A stretch of 64,000 bases of DNA from Promicromonospora iranensis (GCF_028994805.1 NZ_JAJQQP010000011.1:62001-126000), one strand, 5' to 3'. Shown: positions 48,069-57,746, numbered from the stretch's first letter. The notes: a model not told the origin generated them from the letters alone. Made by a program: numbers and translations.

Positions 48069-49441
48069 CCGCGGCCCCCGGTGCCCGCGCCGCGTGTACC
48101 TGCCGCGACGGCGCGCAGGGCGGGCAGCGCCACGCTGACGACGGTCGGTCCGCCGACAGGGCTGGAGAGGTCGAACGTCCCGTCGACCGACCGGACCCGC
48201 TCGGCGAGACCTGCCAGGCCCGACCGCAGCCCGGACCCGTCCGGCAGGACGACGGTCGCGCCGCCCCGTCCGTCGTCGCGCACCTGGATACGCAGGATGC
48301 TGCTCCCTCCGTCGGCAACCACGTCGACCTGCACCTGGACCTGCGATGCGTGCGAATGCTTCGCCGCGTTGGTGACCAGCTCGGCGATCGAGAAGTAGAC
48401 GATCGACTCGATGGCCGGTGCCAGGCGGCCGCCCGCCTCGACGTCCGGGTCGACGTCGGCCGCGACCGGCAGCGGCGCACGCGCGGCAAGGGTCTCGAGA
48501 GCGACCGCGAGGCCGCTGTCCAGGACCGGCGGGTGGATGCCGCGAGCCAGCTCCCGCAGCTCGGTCAGCGCGTCCTTCGTCGACGCGTGCGCCACCTCGA
48601 GGAGCTCGCCCACCGAGTCCGTCGCGCCGGAGGCCAGCTGCTCGCGGGCCTCGCCGAGCTGCATGCCGACGGCGACCAGACGTGCCTGGGTCCCGTCGTG
48701 CAGGTCTCGCTCGATCCGCCGCAGCCGGGCGTCGGCGTCCTCCACCGTGCCCGCCCGGGAGCGCTCCAGCTCGGCGACACGCAGGCTGGCGGCCGTCGGC
48801 CCGAGCAGCACCCTGGTCAGCAGCCTCAGGAGGGCGGTGAAACCTCGCTGGGCCGACGGCCACAGGACCAGCAGCCCCAGGCCGCCCACCACGACCAGGG
48901 CGAGACCCGCCGGCGTGTGCCACGAGCTGTCCATGGCCAGATCGGCGGGCAGCGCCCAGAACCAGGTCCAGTAGGTCACGCCGCCGAGCCCGAGCACGAG
49001 GCACGCCGTGCTCACGATGAACCCCGCGAGCGTCACCGGCAGCGCCGCGATCATGAACAGAAGTGCTCGCCAGCCCGCCGTGTCGCCGAGCGCTCCGCCG
49101 AGCCGCGGCCAGAAGCCGCTGCGCGGCGAGCGAGCCACGGGGGCCGCGACCTCGGCGTCCAGCAGGTCACCGGCCAGGCCGCGATAGAGCGCGCCCCACC
49201 ATCGCCCGCCCACCACGAGCCCGCCGGCGACGAACAGCCCGACGACGGTCACCGCGGCACCGGCCGTGACCGCCACGGTGAGCAGCACGTAGGCGAGGGC
49301 GAACGGCCCCAGGAGCAGCATGAGCCACAGGTACCCGTACGAACGCCACGCGGCGGAGGACAACGGCGCGCTGATCAGGTGCTTCCACCCGGGCCCCCGC
49401 GCGGGCCTCCGCGCTCGCGGGTCGAGGGTCATGATCCTCAT
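48065..49441 (-). CDS. Sensor histidine kinase with putative-sensor domain
   Basis: NarL-type kinase of 458 residues. The N-terminal four-span region (about 25-200) begins LISAPLSSAAWRSYGYLWLM and includes YRGLAGDLLDAEVAAP, the layout of the PF13796 sensor domain. The phosphoacceptor is His248 in ERDLHDGTQARL; the HATPase domain has ELVTNAAKHSHAS and SGLRSGLAGLAERV. Its start overlaps the monooxygenase stop by ATGA and its stop overlaps the regulator start. A role in sensing envelope stress or a drug handled by the cotranscribed exporter is inferred. Confidence 0.94.
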   Translation of the reverse strand: MRIMTLDPRARRPARGPGWKHLISAPLSSAAWRSYGYLWLMLLLGPFALAYVLLTVAVTAGAAVTVVGLFVAGGLVVGGRWWGALYRGLAGDLLDAEVAAPVARSPRSGFWPRLGGALGDTAGWRALLFMIAALPVTLAGFIVSTACLVLGLGGVTYWTWFWALPADLAMDSSWHTPAGLALVVVGGLGLLVLWPSAQRGFTALLRLLTRVLLGPTAASLRVAELERSRAGTVEDADARLRRIERDLHDGTQARLVAVGMQLGEAREQLASGATDSVGELLEVAHASTKDALTELRELARGIHPPVLDSGLAVALETLAARAPLPVAADVDPDVEAGGRLAPAIESIVYFSIAELVTNAAKHSHASQVQVQVDVVADGGSSILRIQVRDDGRGGATVVLPDGSGLRSGLAGLAERVRSVDGTFDLSSPVGGPTVVSVALPALRAVAAGTRGAGTGGRG

Positions 49442-50670
49442 CCTGCCAGGCTCCCGCGCATCCGCCCTGCCGGGGCGGGCTCCGGCAGCTCGAGGGCCGA
49501 GTGGGCGGGCTGCGGCGTCGTCGCCGGCATGGCGACCAGCTCACGGAGCATGGCGTTGCGCCGGCCCAGCGCCTCGGCGGTGGTGGGGAAGAGCCTGGCG
49601 CCGCCCTTGTCGACCAGCGCCTGGTTCATGGTGACGAACCCGCGGGTGTCGCGCTCGTAGGCGGCAAAGGCTTCGACGTGGTCCCGGTACCTGGCCAGAG
49701 ACCTGGCGAGCATGTAGGCACCGACCAGCGCGAGGCTGGAGCCCTGTCCGGTCAGGAACGACGGCGCGTAGGCGGCGTCGCCGACGAACGCCACCCGGCC
49801 GCTCGACCAGCCCGGCATGCGGATCTGGCCCGCCGTGTCGAAGAACAGGTCGTCCGCCTGGTGCATGGCATCGACGATGCCCGCGACCTCCCAGCCCGCG
49901 CCGGCGTACGTCCTGGCCACCAGGTCCCGCTGGGCGTCCGGGTCGCGCAGGACGTCGAGCGGCTGTTCCGGCCGGTGAAAGTTCAGGAAGGCGTGCAGCG
50001 GGTTGGCGGTGTCCCCGGTGGCGTAGAGCGCGGCCGCCCGGCCAGGAACGTTCCACATCATGAGCTCGCGCGACAGTCCGAAGGTGTTGGGCATGGTGAA
50101 CACGGCGAAGGTGTAACCGAGATACCGGTGGAACTGTTCCTCGGGCCCGAGCAGGATCTTCCGGGTGCCCGAGTGCATGCCGTCGGCACCCATCACCAGG
50201 TCGAACGTGCGCTGCTTGCCGCTGCGGAAGGTGACGTCGACCCCGTGCTCGTGCTGGTCGAGGGTGCCTAGGGAGTCGTCGAACAGGAACTCCACGTCGT
50301 CCTGGACCGTCGCGTACAGGGCGGCGGTCAGGTCCCCGCGCCCGATCTCGAGGTCCTGCCCCTCGACGCTCCCGGCGACCGCGGAGGGGTGCAGGGCGGC
50401 CACCTCGGCGCCGTCGGCGTCGAGGAACGTGAACCGTCCGATGTCGATGTGCGCCTCCTGCAGCCCTGGCAGGATCCCCATCCGCCGGACCACGTCGATC
50501 GCGGTGCCGCGCACGTCGATCGGGTAACCACCCCCGCGAGGTGCGTGCGCCTTCTCGACCACCGTGACGTCGAACCCGTACCGGTGCAGCCAGTACGCCA
50601 GCGTGGGGCCGGCGAGGCTCGCTCCGGCGATCAGGACCTTGCGCCGGGCGGCGTCGGACCGAGATGTCAT
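49438..50670 (-). CDS. FAD-dependent monooxygenase
   Basis: Flavoprotein hydroxylase of 410 residues (PF01494). The Rossmann start VLIAGASLAGPTLAYWL binds FAD, the DG motif region reads LVMGADGMHSGTR, and the second FAD motif is VAFVGDAAYAPSFLTGQGSS. The group includes aromatic hydroxylases and the TetX tetracycline-inactivating enzyme. Coupled to the MFS exporter (ATGA overlap), it suggests modification and efflux of a toxic aromatic compound, an inference. The start is ATG 50670. Confidence 0.9.
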   Translation of the reverse strand: MTSRSDAARRKVLIAGASLAGPTLAYWLHRYGFDVTVVEKAHAPRGGGYPIDVRGTAIDVVRRMGILPGLQEAHIDIGRFTFLDADGAEVAALHPSAVAGSVEGQDLEIGRGDLTAALYATVQDDVEFLFDDSLGTLDQHEHGVDVTFRSGKQRTFDLVMGADGMHSGTRKILLGPEEQFHRYLGYTFAVFTMPNTFGLSRELMMWNVPGRAAALYATGDTANPLHAFLNFHRPEQPLDVLRDPDAQRDLVARTYAGAGWEVAGIVDAMHQADDLFFDTAGQIRMPGWSSGRVAFVGDAAYAPSFLTGQGSSLALVGAYMLARSLARYRDHVEAFAAYERDTRGFVTMNQALVDKGGARLFPTTAEALGRRNAMLRELVAMPATTPQPAHSALELPEPAPAGRMRGSLAG

Positions 50671-52085
50671 GACTGGACTTCCTTCTTCAGGTGACGGACG
50701 ACGAACAGGGACAGCGCGGCCACGAGGGCGGCGACGAGGAAGCCGGTGACGAAGGCGGACTCGGCAGGCATCCCGGAGACCGGGTCGTTCCCCGCATCGA
50801 GGACCGAGCCGGCGGCCTGGCCTCCCGCGACGGCGCCGATCAGGCGGATCACCACGAGGAGGCTGGTGGCGATGCCGGTGTCCTTGGCCGCCACGGCGGT
50901 GGCGGTGCTCGCGAGCAGCGCCGTGGTGATCAGCCCACCGACGAAGGCGGCCAGCGCCCGGGCGATGACAAGCTGCCACGCTGTGTCGTGCAGCGCCGCG
51001 ACGGCGACGAGGATGCCCACGGTGGCGACGGCGCCGGTCGTGGCCACGGCGCGTGCGCCGTAGCGCCGCACGGCGAGCCCTCCGACCGAGCCCGCCAGCA
51101 CGCCGGCGATGGAGGCGGGCATCATGAACAGGCCGATATCAGTGGTGCTGAGCCCCAGGCCGTAACCGTCGCCCGAGACCTCGAACAGCTTGGGGACGTA
51201 GGTCTGCAGCATCGCGGAGACGGCGGCGATGGCGATGGTGAGCACTGCCGCGCTCCACACGGCGGGCGCGGTCAGCATGCGCAGCTCGACCATCGGCGAG
51301 ACCGCCCGGCGCTCGACGGCCACCCAGGCCGCGGCGAGCGCCGCGACGACCAGCACGATGCCACCGATCGCGAGCGGTGGGACGCCGCCACCGGTCACCA
51401 CCAGGAGCCCGAGCATGAGCGCGACCAGCGTGGCGCTCAGCAGAGCGACACCCGGCCAGTCGATGGTGGTGTCCTGCTCGCTCGGCGGGTCGTCGGGCAT
51501 CAGCCGGGACACGACCGCCGTCGCGGTGATGATCACGATCGTCGGCGCCGCGAAGATCCAGTTCCAGGACAGCCCTTCCGCCAGCGGCCCGGCCACCAGG
51601 GTTCCGATGATGCCCCCGGCGGTGAACAGCGCGCTGACCACTCCGATGGCCACCTGCGTCTGTCCCGTCGAGAAGTTCTTGCGCACCAGGATGAACGACA
51701 GGGGCAGCGCGCCGATCATCGCGCCCTGCAGCGTCTGGCCGACCAGCAGCACCGGCAGGTTCGGCGCGACGCTCGAGAGCACACCGCCTGCCGAGACCAG
51801 CAGCATCAGCACCAGCAGCACGCGCTTTCCGCCGTAGCGGTCGCCGAGCTTTCCCGCGATGGGGGCGACGATCGCGCCGGTGATCAGCAGCGTGCTGGCG
51901 ATCAGCGCCGCCGCGGCCGAGTCGACGCCGAGCTCGCGCTCCAGGAGAGGACGGGCGGGGTCGACCACTGTCTGCAATGTGCCGAGAGCGAGCGCGAGGA
52001 TGCCCAGCGCGCCGATCGCGGGCCTTCCGATACGTGTGGACCCGGGCTCCTCGATGGGGGCCGGGGCGACGGGAGCGATGGACAT
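50667..52085 (-). CDS. MFS multidrug exporter (DHA2-type)
   Basis: Membrane exporter of 472 residues with about 14 hydrophobic segments. The loop after the second span reads GKLGDRYGGKRVL, the MFS signature between spans 2 and 3. The C-terminus VVRHLKKEVQS is cytoplasmic. It is the first gene of a four-gene operon (exporter, monooxygenase, kinase, regulator). A CGAACCTAGGTTCG palindrome lies about 70 bases upstream. The substrate is unknown. Confidence 0.93.
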   Translation of the reverse strand: MSIAPVAPAPIEEPGSTRIGRPAIGALGILALALGTLQTVVDPARPLLERELGVDSAAAALIASTLLITGAIVAPIAGKLGDRYGGKRVLLVLMLLVSAGGVLSSVAPNLPVLLVGQTLQGAMIGALPLSFILVRKNFSTGQTQVAIGVVSALFTAGGIIGTLVAGPLAEGLSWNWIFAAPTIVIITATAVVSRLMPDDPPSEQDTTIDWPGVALLSATLVALMLGLLVVTGGGVPPLAIGGIVLVVAALAAAWVAVERRAVSPMVELRMLTAPAVWSAAVLTIAIAAVSAMLQTYVPKLFEVSGDGYGLGLSTTDIGLFMMPASIAGVLAGSVGGLAVRRYGARAVATTGAVATVGILVAVAALHDTAWQLVIARALAAFVGGLITTALLASTATAVAAKDTGIATSLLVVIRLIGAVAGGQAAGSVLDAGNDPVSGMPAESAFVTGFLVAALVAALSLFVVRHLKKEVQS

Positions 52086-52151
52086 CTCAGTCCCTCTCTG
52101 GCGCGGTTGCGGGCAGGTGCACGGACGGCTCTGGTCTGATCTCCATGCCTT

Positions 52152-52165
52152 CGAACCTAGGTTCG
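52152..52165. promoter_or_regulatory. Palindromic operator before MFS operon
   Basis: CGAACCTAGGTTCG is a perfect 14-base palindrome 67 bases upstream of the exporter start. Such GAACCTAGGTTC sites are typical for TetR-family repressors of efflux genes. No repressor gene is adjacent. Confidence 0.6.
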
Positions 52166-52246
52166 GGGCCTCGGGCTCCGGAATGGTGGGAACCGCCGCG
52201 GGGGCGGAGGATTTCCTCCGTGCGGCCGGTCGTCGCGGAGACAGGT

Positions 52247-52278
52247 GGTCGCTCCCACCGTCGACGGTGGGAGCGACC
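52247..52278 (-). terminator. Perfect 16-bp palindrome after the FtsX gene
   Basis: A 32-base perfect palindrome (left arm GGTCGCTCCCACCGTC) begins 14 bases after the stop of the FtsX-type permease gene. It would terminate the ABC operon. It has no T-run, and the central four bases would form the loop. Confidence 0.75.
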
Positions 52279-52291
52279 TCCTGGCCCGCTG

Positions 52292-54544
52292 CTACTCGAC
52301 CGAGACGGCCGCCTCAGCCGGTCGTCCGCGCGTGGCCCGCCACGCGGGGAGCAGCGTCGCGCCGAGGGTCAGCAGGACGACCAGGGCGACGATCGCCACG
52401 TACACCAGCGGGGGCCCGGCAGGTATCACGGAGCCGAGCCGTTTGAGGCTCACGGGGACCAGGATGCCCAGCGCCGCGGTGGTGCCCAGAGCGAGGCCGG
52501 TGACGGCCACGATCGCTGCCTCGATCCCGACCATCTGCATCACCTGACGGCGGGTCGAACCCACGAGGCGCTGGAGCCCGAACTCCCGCTGCCGCGCCGA
52601 CGTGCTCGACACCAGGGTGTTGATCATGGTGATCGCCGAGTACCCGACCAGCATGAGCACCATGATGTAGATCGCGTAGGACGCCGTCTTCTTCTGGTCC
52701 TCGTACTCGTCGAACAAGATCTCGCGGTCGGCGACGGTCAGCCCGTCCGTGGCCGCGGTCAGCCGGGTCAGGTCAGCCACCAGCTGCTCCGGATCGGTGC
52801 CGTCCTGCGCACTGACCAGGATGCGTGTCGGGTACCCGGCGGTGGTGTGCGCGGCCAGCGTGTCGGCCGGGAGCAACAGCGTGTCGTAGTCCTCCGCGGC
52901 GGAGAACAGCGCGGCCACCTGGACGTCGAGGAAGGTGTTGTCCCCCATCCGGAGCGTGATCGGGTCGCCGACGCCGACGCCGAGGGTGTCGGCGTGCCCG
53001 TCCTCGATCGCGACCGTCGCGCCGTGCAGGTCGGCGAGCGCACCGGCAGTGACGTCGACCGGCGTGCTCGCGGCGGCGCTCTCCGCGGTGACGCCCTGGA
53101 GGGTCCAGCCCTCGCCCATCGGTGACACGTCGTGCGGGCTCTCGACGAAACCGACGCTGCTGACGTACTCGGACGCCCCGGCGACGCCGGGCAGCTGGTT
53201 GATCTCTTCGACCAGCCGGGGGTCGATCCGGTCCTCGGCCGTCACCACCGCGTCGGCGACGATGCTGCTGGCGAACGCCTCCTGGTCGGCGGCGTCGTTC
53301 GTCGTCTGCAGGTACAGCATCCCGGTCGAGATCCCGGTCAGCAGGATGACGGGGCCCATGACGGCGGCCAGCCGACTGGTCCGGCCGCGTGCGTTGAGCA
53401 CGGCGAGGTCGCCCGTGAGCCCGCCGAGAGCGCGCACGGGCCACTGGACGACGAAGATCATGACCTTCGCCAGGACGGGCGCCAGCAACGCGAGCCCGAT
53501 GGTGAACACGATCACCGCCGGGGCGGCCGTCGCCGGGGCGAGCGGCCCGCTCAGCACCGCGACGGTGACGATCGTCAGCGCGATCCCGACCGCCACGAAG
53601 AGCAACCCGGCCAGGACTCGCCATCCGCCGATCACCTTGTCGTCGAGCGAGGCCTCGGCGAGCGCCTGGCTCGGCTTGGTCCGTGCCGCCCGCCGTCCCG
53701 CGCCCAGCGCACCGCCGACGGCCGCGAGGATCGCCGCGGCCATCGCCGCCACCGACGGTATCCAGCCCTGGTGGAAGGCCACACCTGCCGTGGCGATGCC
53801 CTGTCCGGCCAGGAAGTCGAACACGAGCTTGCCCAGGAACTGGCCCGGGAAGTAGGCCGCAGCGGTGGCGACCAGCGAGAGCACCAGCGTCTCGCGCAGG
53901 ACGAGCCGGCGCACCTGGCGAGGCGTCGCCCCGATGGCACGCAGCAGCGCCAGCTCCTTCTGCCGCTGAGCGATCGACAGCCCGAGCATCGACGCCACCC
54001 CGAAGATGGACACCAGGAGCGCGAAGGCGCTGAAGACACCGGCGAGAGAGACCACGTTCACGCTGGTGGCCGTGGCGTCACGGAGCTCGGCCCGGCCTCG
54101 TTCGTCGCCGACGAGGGTCAATGTCTCGCCGTCCAGCTCGGCGTCGATCCGCTCACGCAGCTCTTCGACGTCGGCATTCGGCACGGCGACCACGCCGATG
54201 GCGTCGATGGTCCCCGCCGGCGGGCTGCCCTCGAAGACGTAGGTCCTGGTCTCTCGCACGCCGGGCAGCGTAGAGATGACGCTCTCGAGCCCGGCGTCGA
54301 TGCGGACGCGCTCGGGCAGGATCGCCGGCTCGTCCTCGTCGCCGCCCGGCGCGTGGTGCGTCTGGTCGCCGGCGACGACCACGTCGGCAGCACCCAGCTG
54401 CTGCGGAGGAACCGCCGCACGGATACCCGTCTCGATCAGTCCGCCGCAGGCCATCAGGACGATCGCGGCGAAGAACATGGCAAGGAACGCGGCCACGAAC
54501 GTGCCGGTGCGGAACCGCAGGGTGCGGAGGGCGAGCTGGAACAT
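52292..54544 (-). CDS. FtsX-type ABC transporter permease
   Basis: Membrane protein of 750 residues with two FtsX cores. The first span is near 15-35 (VAAFLAMFFAAIVLMACGGL), a large outside domain lies at 40-175, three spans at about 180-290, then further spans near 310-410, a second outside domain at 430-610 and the three final spans (YAIYIMVLMLVGYSAITMIN onward). It pairs with the ATPase upstream. The start ATG 54544 overlaps the ATPase stop (TGATG). Export or membrane extraction of a peptide, drug or lipoprotein is inferred. Confidence 0.92.
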   Translation of the reverse strand: MFQLALRTLRFRTGTFVAAFLAMFFAAIVLMACGGLIETGIRAAVPPQQLGAADVVVAGDQTHHAPGGDEDEPAILPERVRIDAGLESVISTLPGVRETRTYVFEGSPPAGTIDAIGVVAVPNADVEELRERIDAELDGETLTLVGDERGRAELRDATATSVNVVSLAGVFSAFALLVSIFGVASMLGLSIAQRQKELALLRAIGATPRQVRRLVLRETLVLSLVATAAAYFPGQFLGKLVFDFLAGQGIATAGVAFHQGWIPSVAAMAAAILAAVGGALGAGRRAARTKPSQALAEASLDDKVIGGWRVLAGLLFVAVGIALTIVTVAVLSGPLAPATAAPAVIVFTIGLALLAPVLAKVMIFVVQWPVRALGGLTGDLAVLNARGRTSRLAAVMGPVILLTGISTGMLYLQTTNDAADQEAFASSIVADAVVTAEDRIDPRLVEEINQLPGVAGASEYVSSVGFVESPHDVSPMGEGWTLQGVTAESAAASTPVDVTAGALADLHGATVAIEDGHADTLGVGVGDPITLRMGDNTFLDVQVAALFSAAEDYDTLLLPADTLAAHTTAGYPTRILVSAQDGTDPEQLVADLTRLTAATDGLTVADREILFDEYEDQKKTASYAIYIMVLMLVGYSAITMINTLVSSTSARQREFGLQRLVGSTRRQVMQMVGIEAAIVAVTGLALGTTAALGILVPVSLKRLGSVIPAGPPLVYVAIVALVVLLTLGATLLPAWRATRGRPAEAAVSVE

Positions 54545-55341
54545 CAGCGCTGCCCTCCCGCGGTCGTCGACGGCGCCTGGGGTGCTTCGTCCGCATACGC
54601 GCCCAGGTGGGTCATCCGCTCGGCCACGGCGTCCGCCGTCGGGGAGCGGAGCTCACCCACCACGCGACCGTCGGCGAGGAACAGCACACGATCGGCGTAG
54701 GACGCCGCGACCGGGTCGTGCGTCACCATCACGATCGTCTGGCCGGTCTCCTGCACCGAACGTCGCAGCAGACCGAGCACGTCCCGCGCGGTCCTCGTGT
54801 CCAGCGCACCGGTGGGCTCGTCGGCGAAGATGACCGCCGGCTCGGTGATCAGCGCCCGTGCGATGGCGACCCGCTGCTGCTGCCCACCGGACAGCTCCGC
54901 CGGGCGGTGCTTGCGCCGTTCGCGCAGACCCACCTGCTCGAGCACGTTCGCTACCCGCCCCTTGGCCGGGCTCCGGCCCGCGAGCCGGAGCGGCAGCGTC
55001 ACGTTCTGCTCGACCGTGAGGACCGGGAGCAGGTTGAACGCCTGGAAGATGAAGCCCACCCGGTCGCGCCGCAGCTCCGTCAGCTCGGTCTCGCTCATCG
55101 TGCTGAGCTCGCTGTCCTCCAGGACGACCGAGCCCGACGTCGGCTGGTCGAGCCCGGCGGCGCACTGCAGCAGCGTGCTCTTGCCCGAGCCGGACGGGCC
55201 CATGATCGCGGTGAACGTGCCCCGCCCGAACTGTGTCGTCACGTCGTCGAGCGCGACGACCTCGTTCCCACGCCTGCCGTAGACCTTGCGGACAGCCGTC
55301 AGCTGGACCGCGTCGGTGGCTGTCCCTGTGCCTGTGAGCAT
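54544..55341 (-). CDS. ABC transporter ATP-binding protein, LolD/MacB type
   Basis: ATPase of 265 residues partnering the FtsX permease. Walker A is GPSGSGKST (near 48-56), the signature LSGGQQQR, Walker B VIFADEPTGALD, and the switch His in VTHDP. The start ATG 55341 gives MLTGTGTATDAVQLTAV; the open frame extends to 55503 but lacks family-like sequence there. It probably followed nrdF in the ancestral chromosome, since a nrdF-like end and terminator lie upstream at 55528-55635. Confidence 0.93.
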   Translation of the reverse strand: MLTGTGTATDAVQLTAVRKVYGRRGNEVVALDDVTTQFGRGTFTAIMGPSGSGKSTLLQCAAGLDQPTSGSVVLEDSELSTMSETELTELRRDRVGFIFQAFNLLPVLTVEQNVTLPLRLAGRSPAKGRVANVLEQVGLRERRKHRPAELSGGQQQRVAIARALITEPAVIFADEPTGALDTRTARDVLGLLRRSVQETGQTIVMVTHDPVAASYADRVLFLADGRVVGELRSPTADAVAERMTHLGAYADEAPQAPSTTAGGQR

Positions 55342-55935
55342 TTCCTCGCACCGTTCCCCCGTGCCCCGCCGGGTTGCGCGGGCACGAGACGACGCTATGA
55401 AGATGCGTGGGTCGCCACCATGGTGCCAACCGGTCAGCCACGGTAAGGAAAACTGCACTCTTGCCCGACGAGCCGCGACGCCGGGCCGGCGTTCTCGATC
55501 CACGCCGTGGTCACGTCAGCACGCAAAGAGGCCCGGAACGGCAACGATCTGCGGTTCCGGGCCTCCGTTCTGCAGCTACGCCATGATCAGCGGCCGAGGG
55601 CGACGGGCTCCCGACGCGAGGTCAGAAGTCCCAGTACTCGCCCGGAGGGGTTCGGGGGGCGGAATCCTGCGGATTCTGGGGTGGGCGCATTGCTGCGTGC
55701 CCTCTGCGTGCCACTCGTGGTCGAGCAGCGGATCAGCACCGAACGGCGTGCCCGACCGACGGTTCCACGCTACCGCTCATACCAAGGATCGCCCAGCCAC
55801 CCGAGAACGCGGTCACAGCCGTGCGCTCTTCCAGCATGGGATTGACATGCTCAAGGACCGCAGGCCCGACTTTTGCGTCAGAGTGGCTCACCACCCTTGG
55901 TCGCGCCTACGGTCCTGACTCTCGGCGAGTCGCGC
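55342..55935. other. Gene-free region with displaced nrdF-like end and hairpin
   Basis: This 594-base region holds the promoter of the ABC pair, a terminator hairpin (55528-55565) and a candidate attachment site (55624-55635). On the minus strand a frame with high G/C third positions ends PPGEYWDF and a stop just before the site, like the WDF end of nrdF. Another minus frame (about 55740-55860) is open but not recognised. No complete gene is supported. Confidence 0.6.
55528..55565 (-). terminator. GC-rich hairpin terminator, displaced copy
   Basis: A 12-bp perfect stem (GAGGCCCGGAAC and complement) around 14 bases is followed on the minus strand by TTT. It closely resembles the hairpin after nrdF at 61843-61878. 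It probably terminated nrdF before the island entered. Confidence 0.75.
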
Positions 55936-57714
55936 CTACGATTTCGATTGCGACGGCGAGGTCTCGCTCTGCACAGGTCGACTTGCAATCAACTGCGGCA
56001 AGACTTCGTCCAGCAGATACTTGACAAATTCGGGCCCCTTGGCGATCTTGTCGAGAGAACCCCCCGATTTTCCTTGAACTTTGGTGAATGCAGTCCTCAG
56101 CGTCGCCAAAGAATCAGACAGCAAACCCTTATCGAGTTCTGCATTCTCACCGGCAACCTTTGCAAGTTGCGATGGATTATAGACGCGCGCACCGAACAGA
56201 ACTGCAGTCGCAAGCATCGCCAAGTGGAACCGCAGATTGGTGCGCTCCGAGGCACTCGCCACCGCCACATCGGTCAGAAGGAACGCATCGACGGACTTTT
56301 GTGTTTTTGCCAGCCAAAGGTACACAGGCAGAGGAAGACTCTCACTGAAAACGGTTCCGTATACGGAATCTCGCTTTAGCAGGCTTGAAGGTCGCGCCCG
56401 AGAATCATCAGGCCTACTTAGGCCCATAGCCATGACAGCTTGCGCGAGTAGGGGAATTCCAACGATCCGCGAAGCCGCCTTTCCTTGATTGCGATAGAAG
56501 TTCTTCCGGCGATCGTAGTACCAGTCATGCGAGACAAAGTACGCCTCAATCTTGCGCTGAATCTCGTCCGTCGCCCGCAGGGAAGCCGCCGGAACTGACG
56601 TCTGGCGGTTAGTGGCGCGAATCACCTGATCGCGCGTCCGAGTATCGTCGCCCGTAGCCAGAATTCGAACCAGTACCTTGCGATCGAGGGCGGAGTGATC
56701 GCTCGCCGCCGACTCAAGGGCGTTAAATATCGTCTGCGATGTCTGCAGGCCATTCACAACCTGAACATTGTCAAGCGCGAAAGTCTTGGCAGTTATCGAG
56801 ACCTCCGAACAAACGATCGTCACTCCATTGTTGAGCCACCAGAACTCAGGTAGGCTCGCATCGAGCACCGACTCGCGAATTTCGCGATTGACCTCAACGT
56901 CGCCCTGATAATCCCGCACGTTCCAGTCGAAGATGTGTCGCCGCAAGGCGCCATCGTCATCTCGAAGGAAGTCCATGTAGTCCCGAAGGGAGACGAGAGC
57001 TACGTGACTGTTCCCACTAGTTGAATACTCCTCGACGCTCAAGTTGACGGTGTAGGTCGGCAGAGTGCTTATCCGCTCCCAAAGCTCCTTTGCACCTAGG
57101 AACGTAACAGCACCTTCAGCCTTCACCAAGGTTTGGTCAAACTGCACTTCGAGATCCCGCGCTTTGCGCTTAACCTTCGCGTGCATCCCGGCCGTAGCAC
57201 CCCGGGTCGCATAATGGAACTCAATGCGCAACTTGAGATGCCGCGCGCCGAATTTGCGGAGCGCAGAGCGGAAGAACCCGATCCTCTCTATTACCGCAGT
57301 CGAGTAGATTGCGGAAAGGTCCTCCTCGGATTGCGCCAAGTCCAATAGACGGCGCGTCGAGTCCGCTACCAGATCGATCGCAGTTTCGGTAAATGCCTCA
57401 GTCCGCTTTGCTTGCACGAGAACTAGCGTTAGCGTCGTGCCGACAGAGAGCTTGTTTGCCGGAAGTTCCTGCAGCGCCTCGCTATCTTCAGTAAGCAGCG
57501 TGTCGCCAAGGAACGTATAGACACCATCGATGGCACCATCATCGCCACCTCCGACAACGCCTTCGGCAATCTCATCTGACGAGACGTCCCGGTCGCGAAG
57601 CGCCTGCGTACAGGCAATGATCTCGAACGCCTTGTCGTCGGCAATCGGCTCGCTCTGCTCGCTTTGCCAGTCAGCTATCGCCTGGTCAAGTAGCACCAGT
57701 TCATTTCCGGGCAC
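55936..57714 (-). CDS. AIPR-family (abortive infection phage resistance) protein
   Basis: Protein of 592 residues with the AIPR domain (PF10592). Signature stretches are FWWLNNGVTIVCS, NVQVVNGLQTSQTIFNALE and VIRATNRQTSVPAASLRATD. Family members are linked to abortive phage defence, often beside restriction-modification genes; the biochemical activity is not established here. The start is GTG 57714 with AGGGGG six bases upstream. It is 32 bases downstream of the restriction gene. Codons have many A/T third positions, unlike flanking genes, which indicates transfer. Confidence 0.88.
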   Translation of the reverse strand: MPGNELVLLDQAIADWQSEQSEPIADDKAFEIIACTQALRDRDVSSDEIAEGVVGGGDDGAIDGVYTFLGDTLLTEDSEALQELPANKLSVGTTLTLVLVQAKRTEAFTETAIDLVADSTRRLLDLAQSEEDLSAIYSTAVIERIGFFRSALRKFGARHLKLRIEFHYATRGATAGMHAKVKRKARDLEVQFDQTLVKAEGAVTFLGAKELWERISTLPTYTVNLSVEEYSTSGNSHVALVSLRDYMDFLRDDDGALRRHIFDWNVRDYQGDVEVNREIRESVLDASLPEFWWLNNGVTIVCSEVSITAKTFALDNVQVVNGLQTSQTIFNALESAASDHSALDRKVLVRILATGDDTRTRDQVIRATNRQTSVPAASLRATDEIQRKIEAYFVSHDWYYDRRKNFYRNQGKAASRIVGIPLLAQAVMAMGLSRPDDSRARPSSLLKRDSVYGTVFSESLPLPVYLWLAKTQKSVDAFLLTDVAVASASERTNLRFHLAMLATAVLFGARVYNPSQLAKVAGENAELDKGLLSDSLATLRTAFTKVQGKSGGSLDKIAKGPEFVKYLLDEVLPQLIASRPVQSETSPSQSKS

Positions 57715-57746
57715 AGGATCCCCCTAAGCATCGTTCCGCATCAAAA

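Noticed and set aside
55286-56024. Plus-strand ORFs between the ABC ATPase and AIPR genes
   Set aside because: No family-like sequence or ribosome-binding site; they cross the hairpin and the candidate attachment site.
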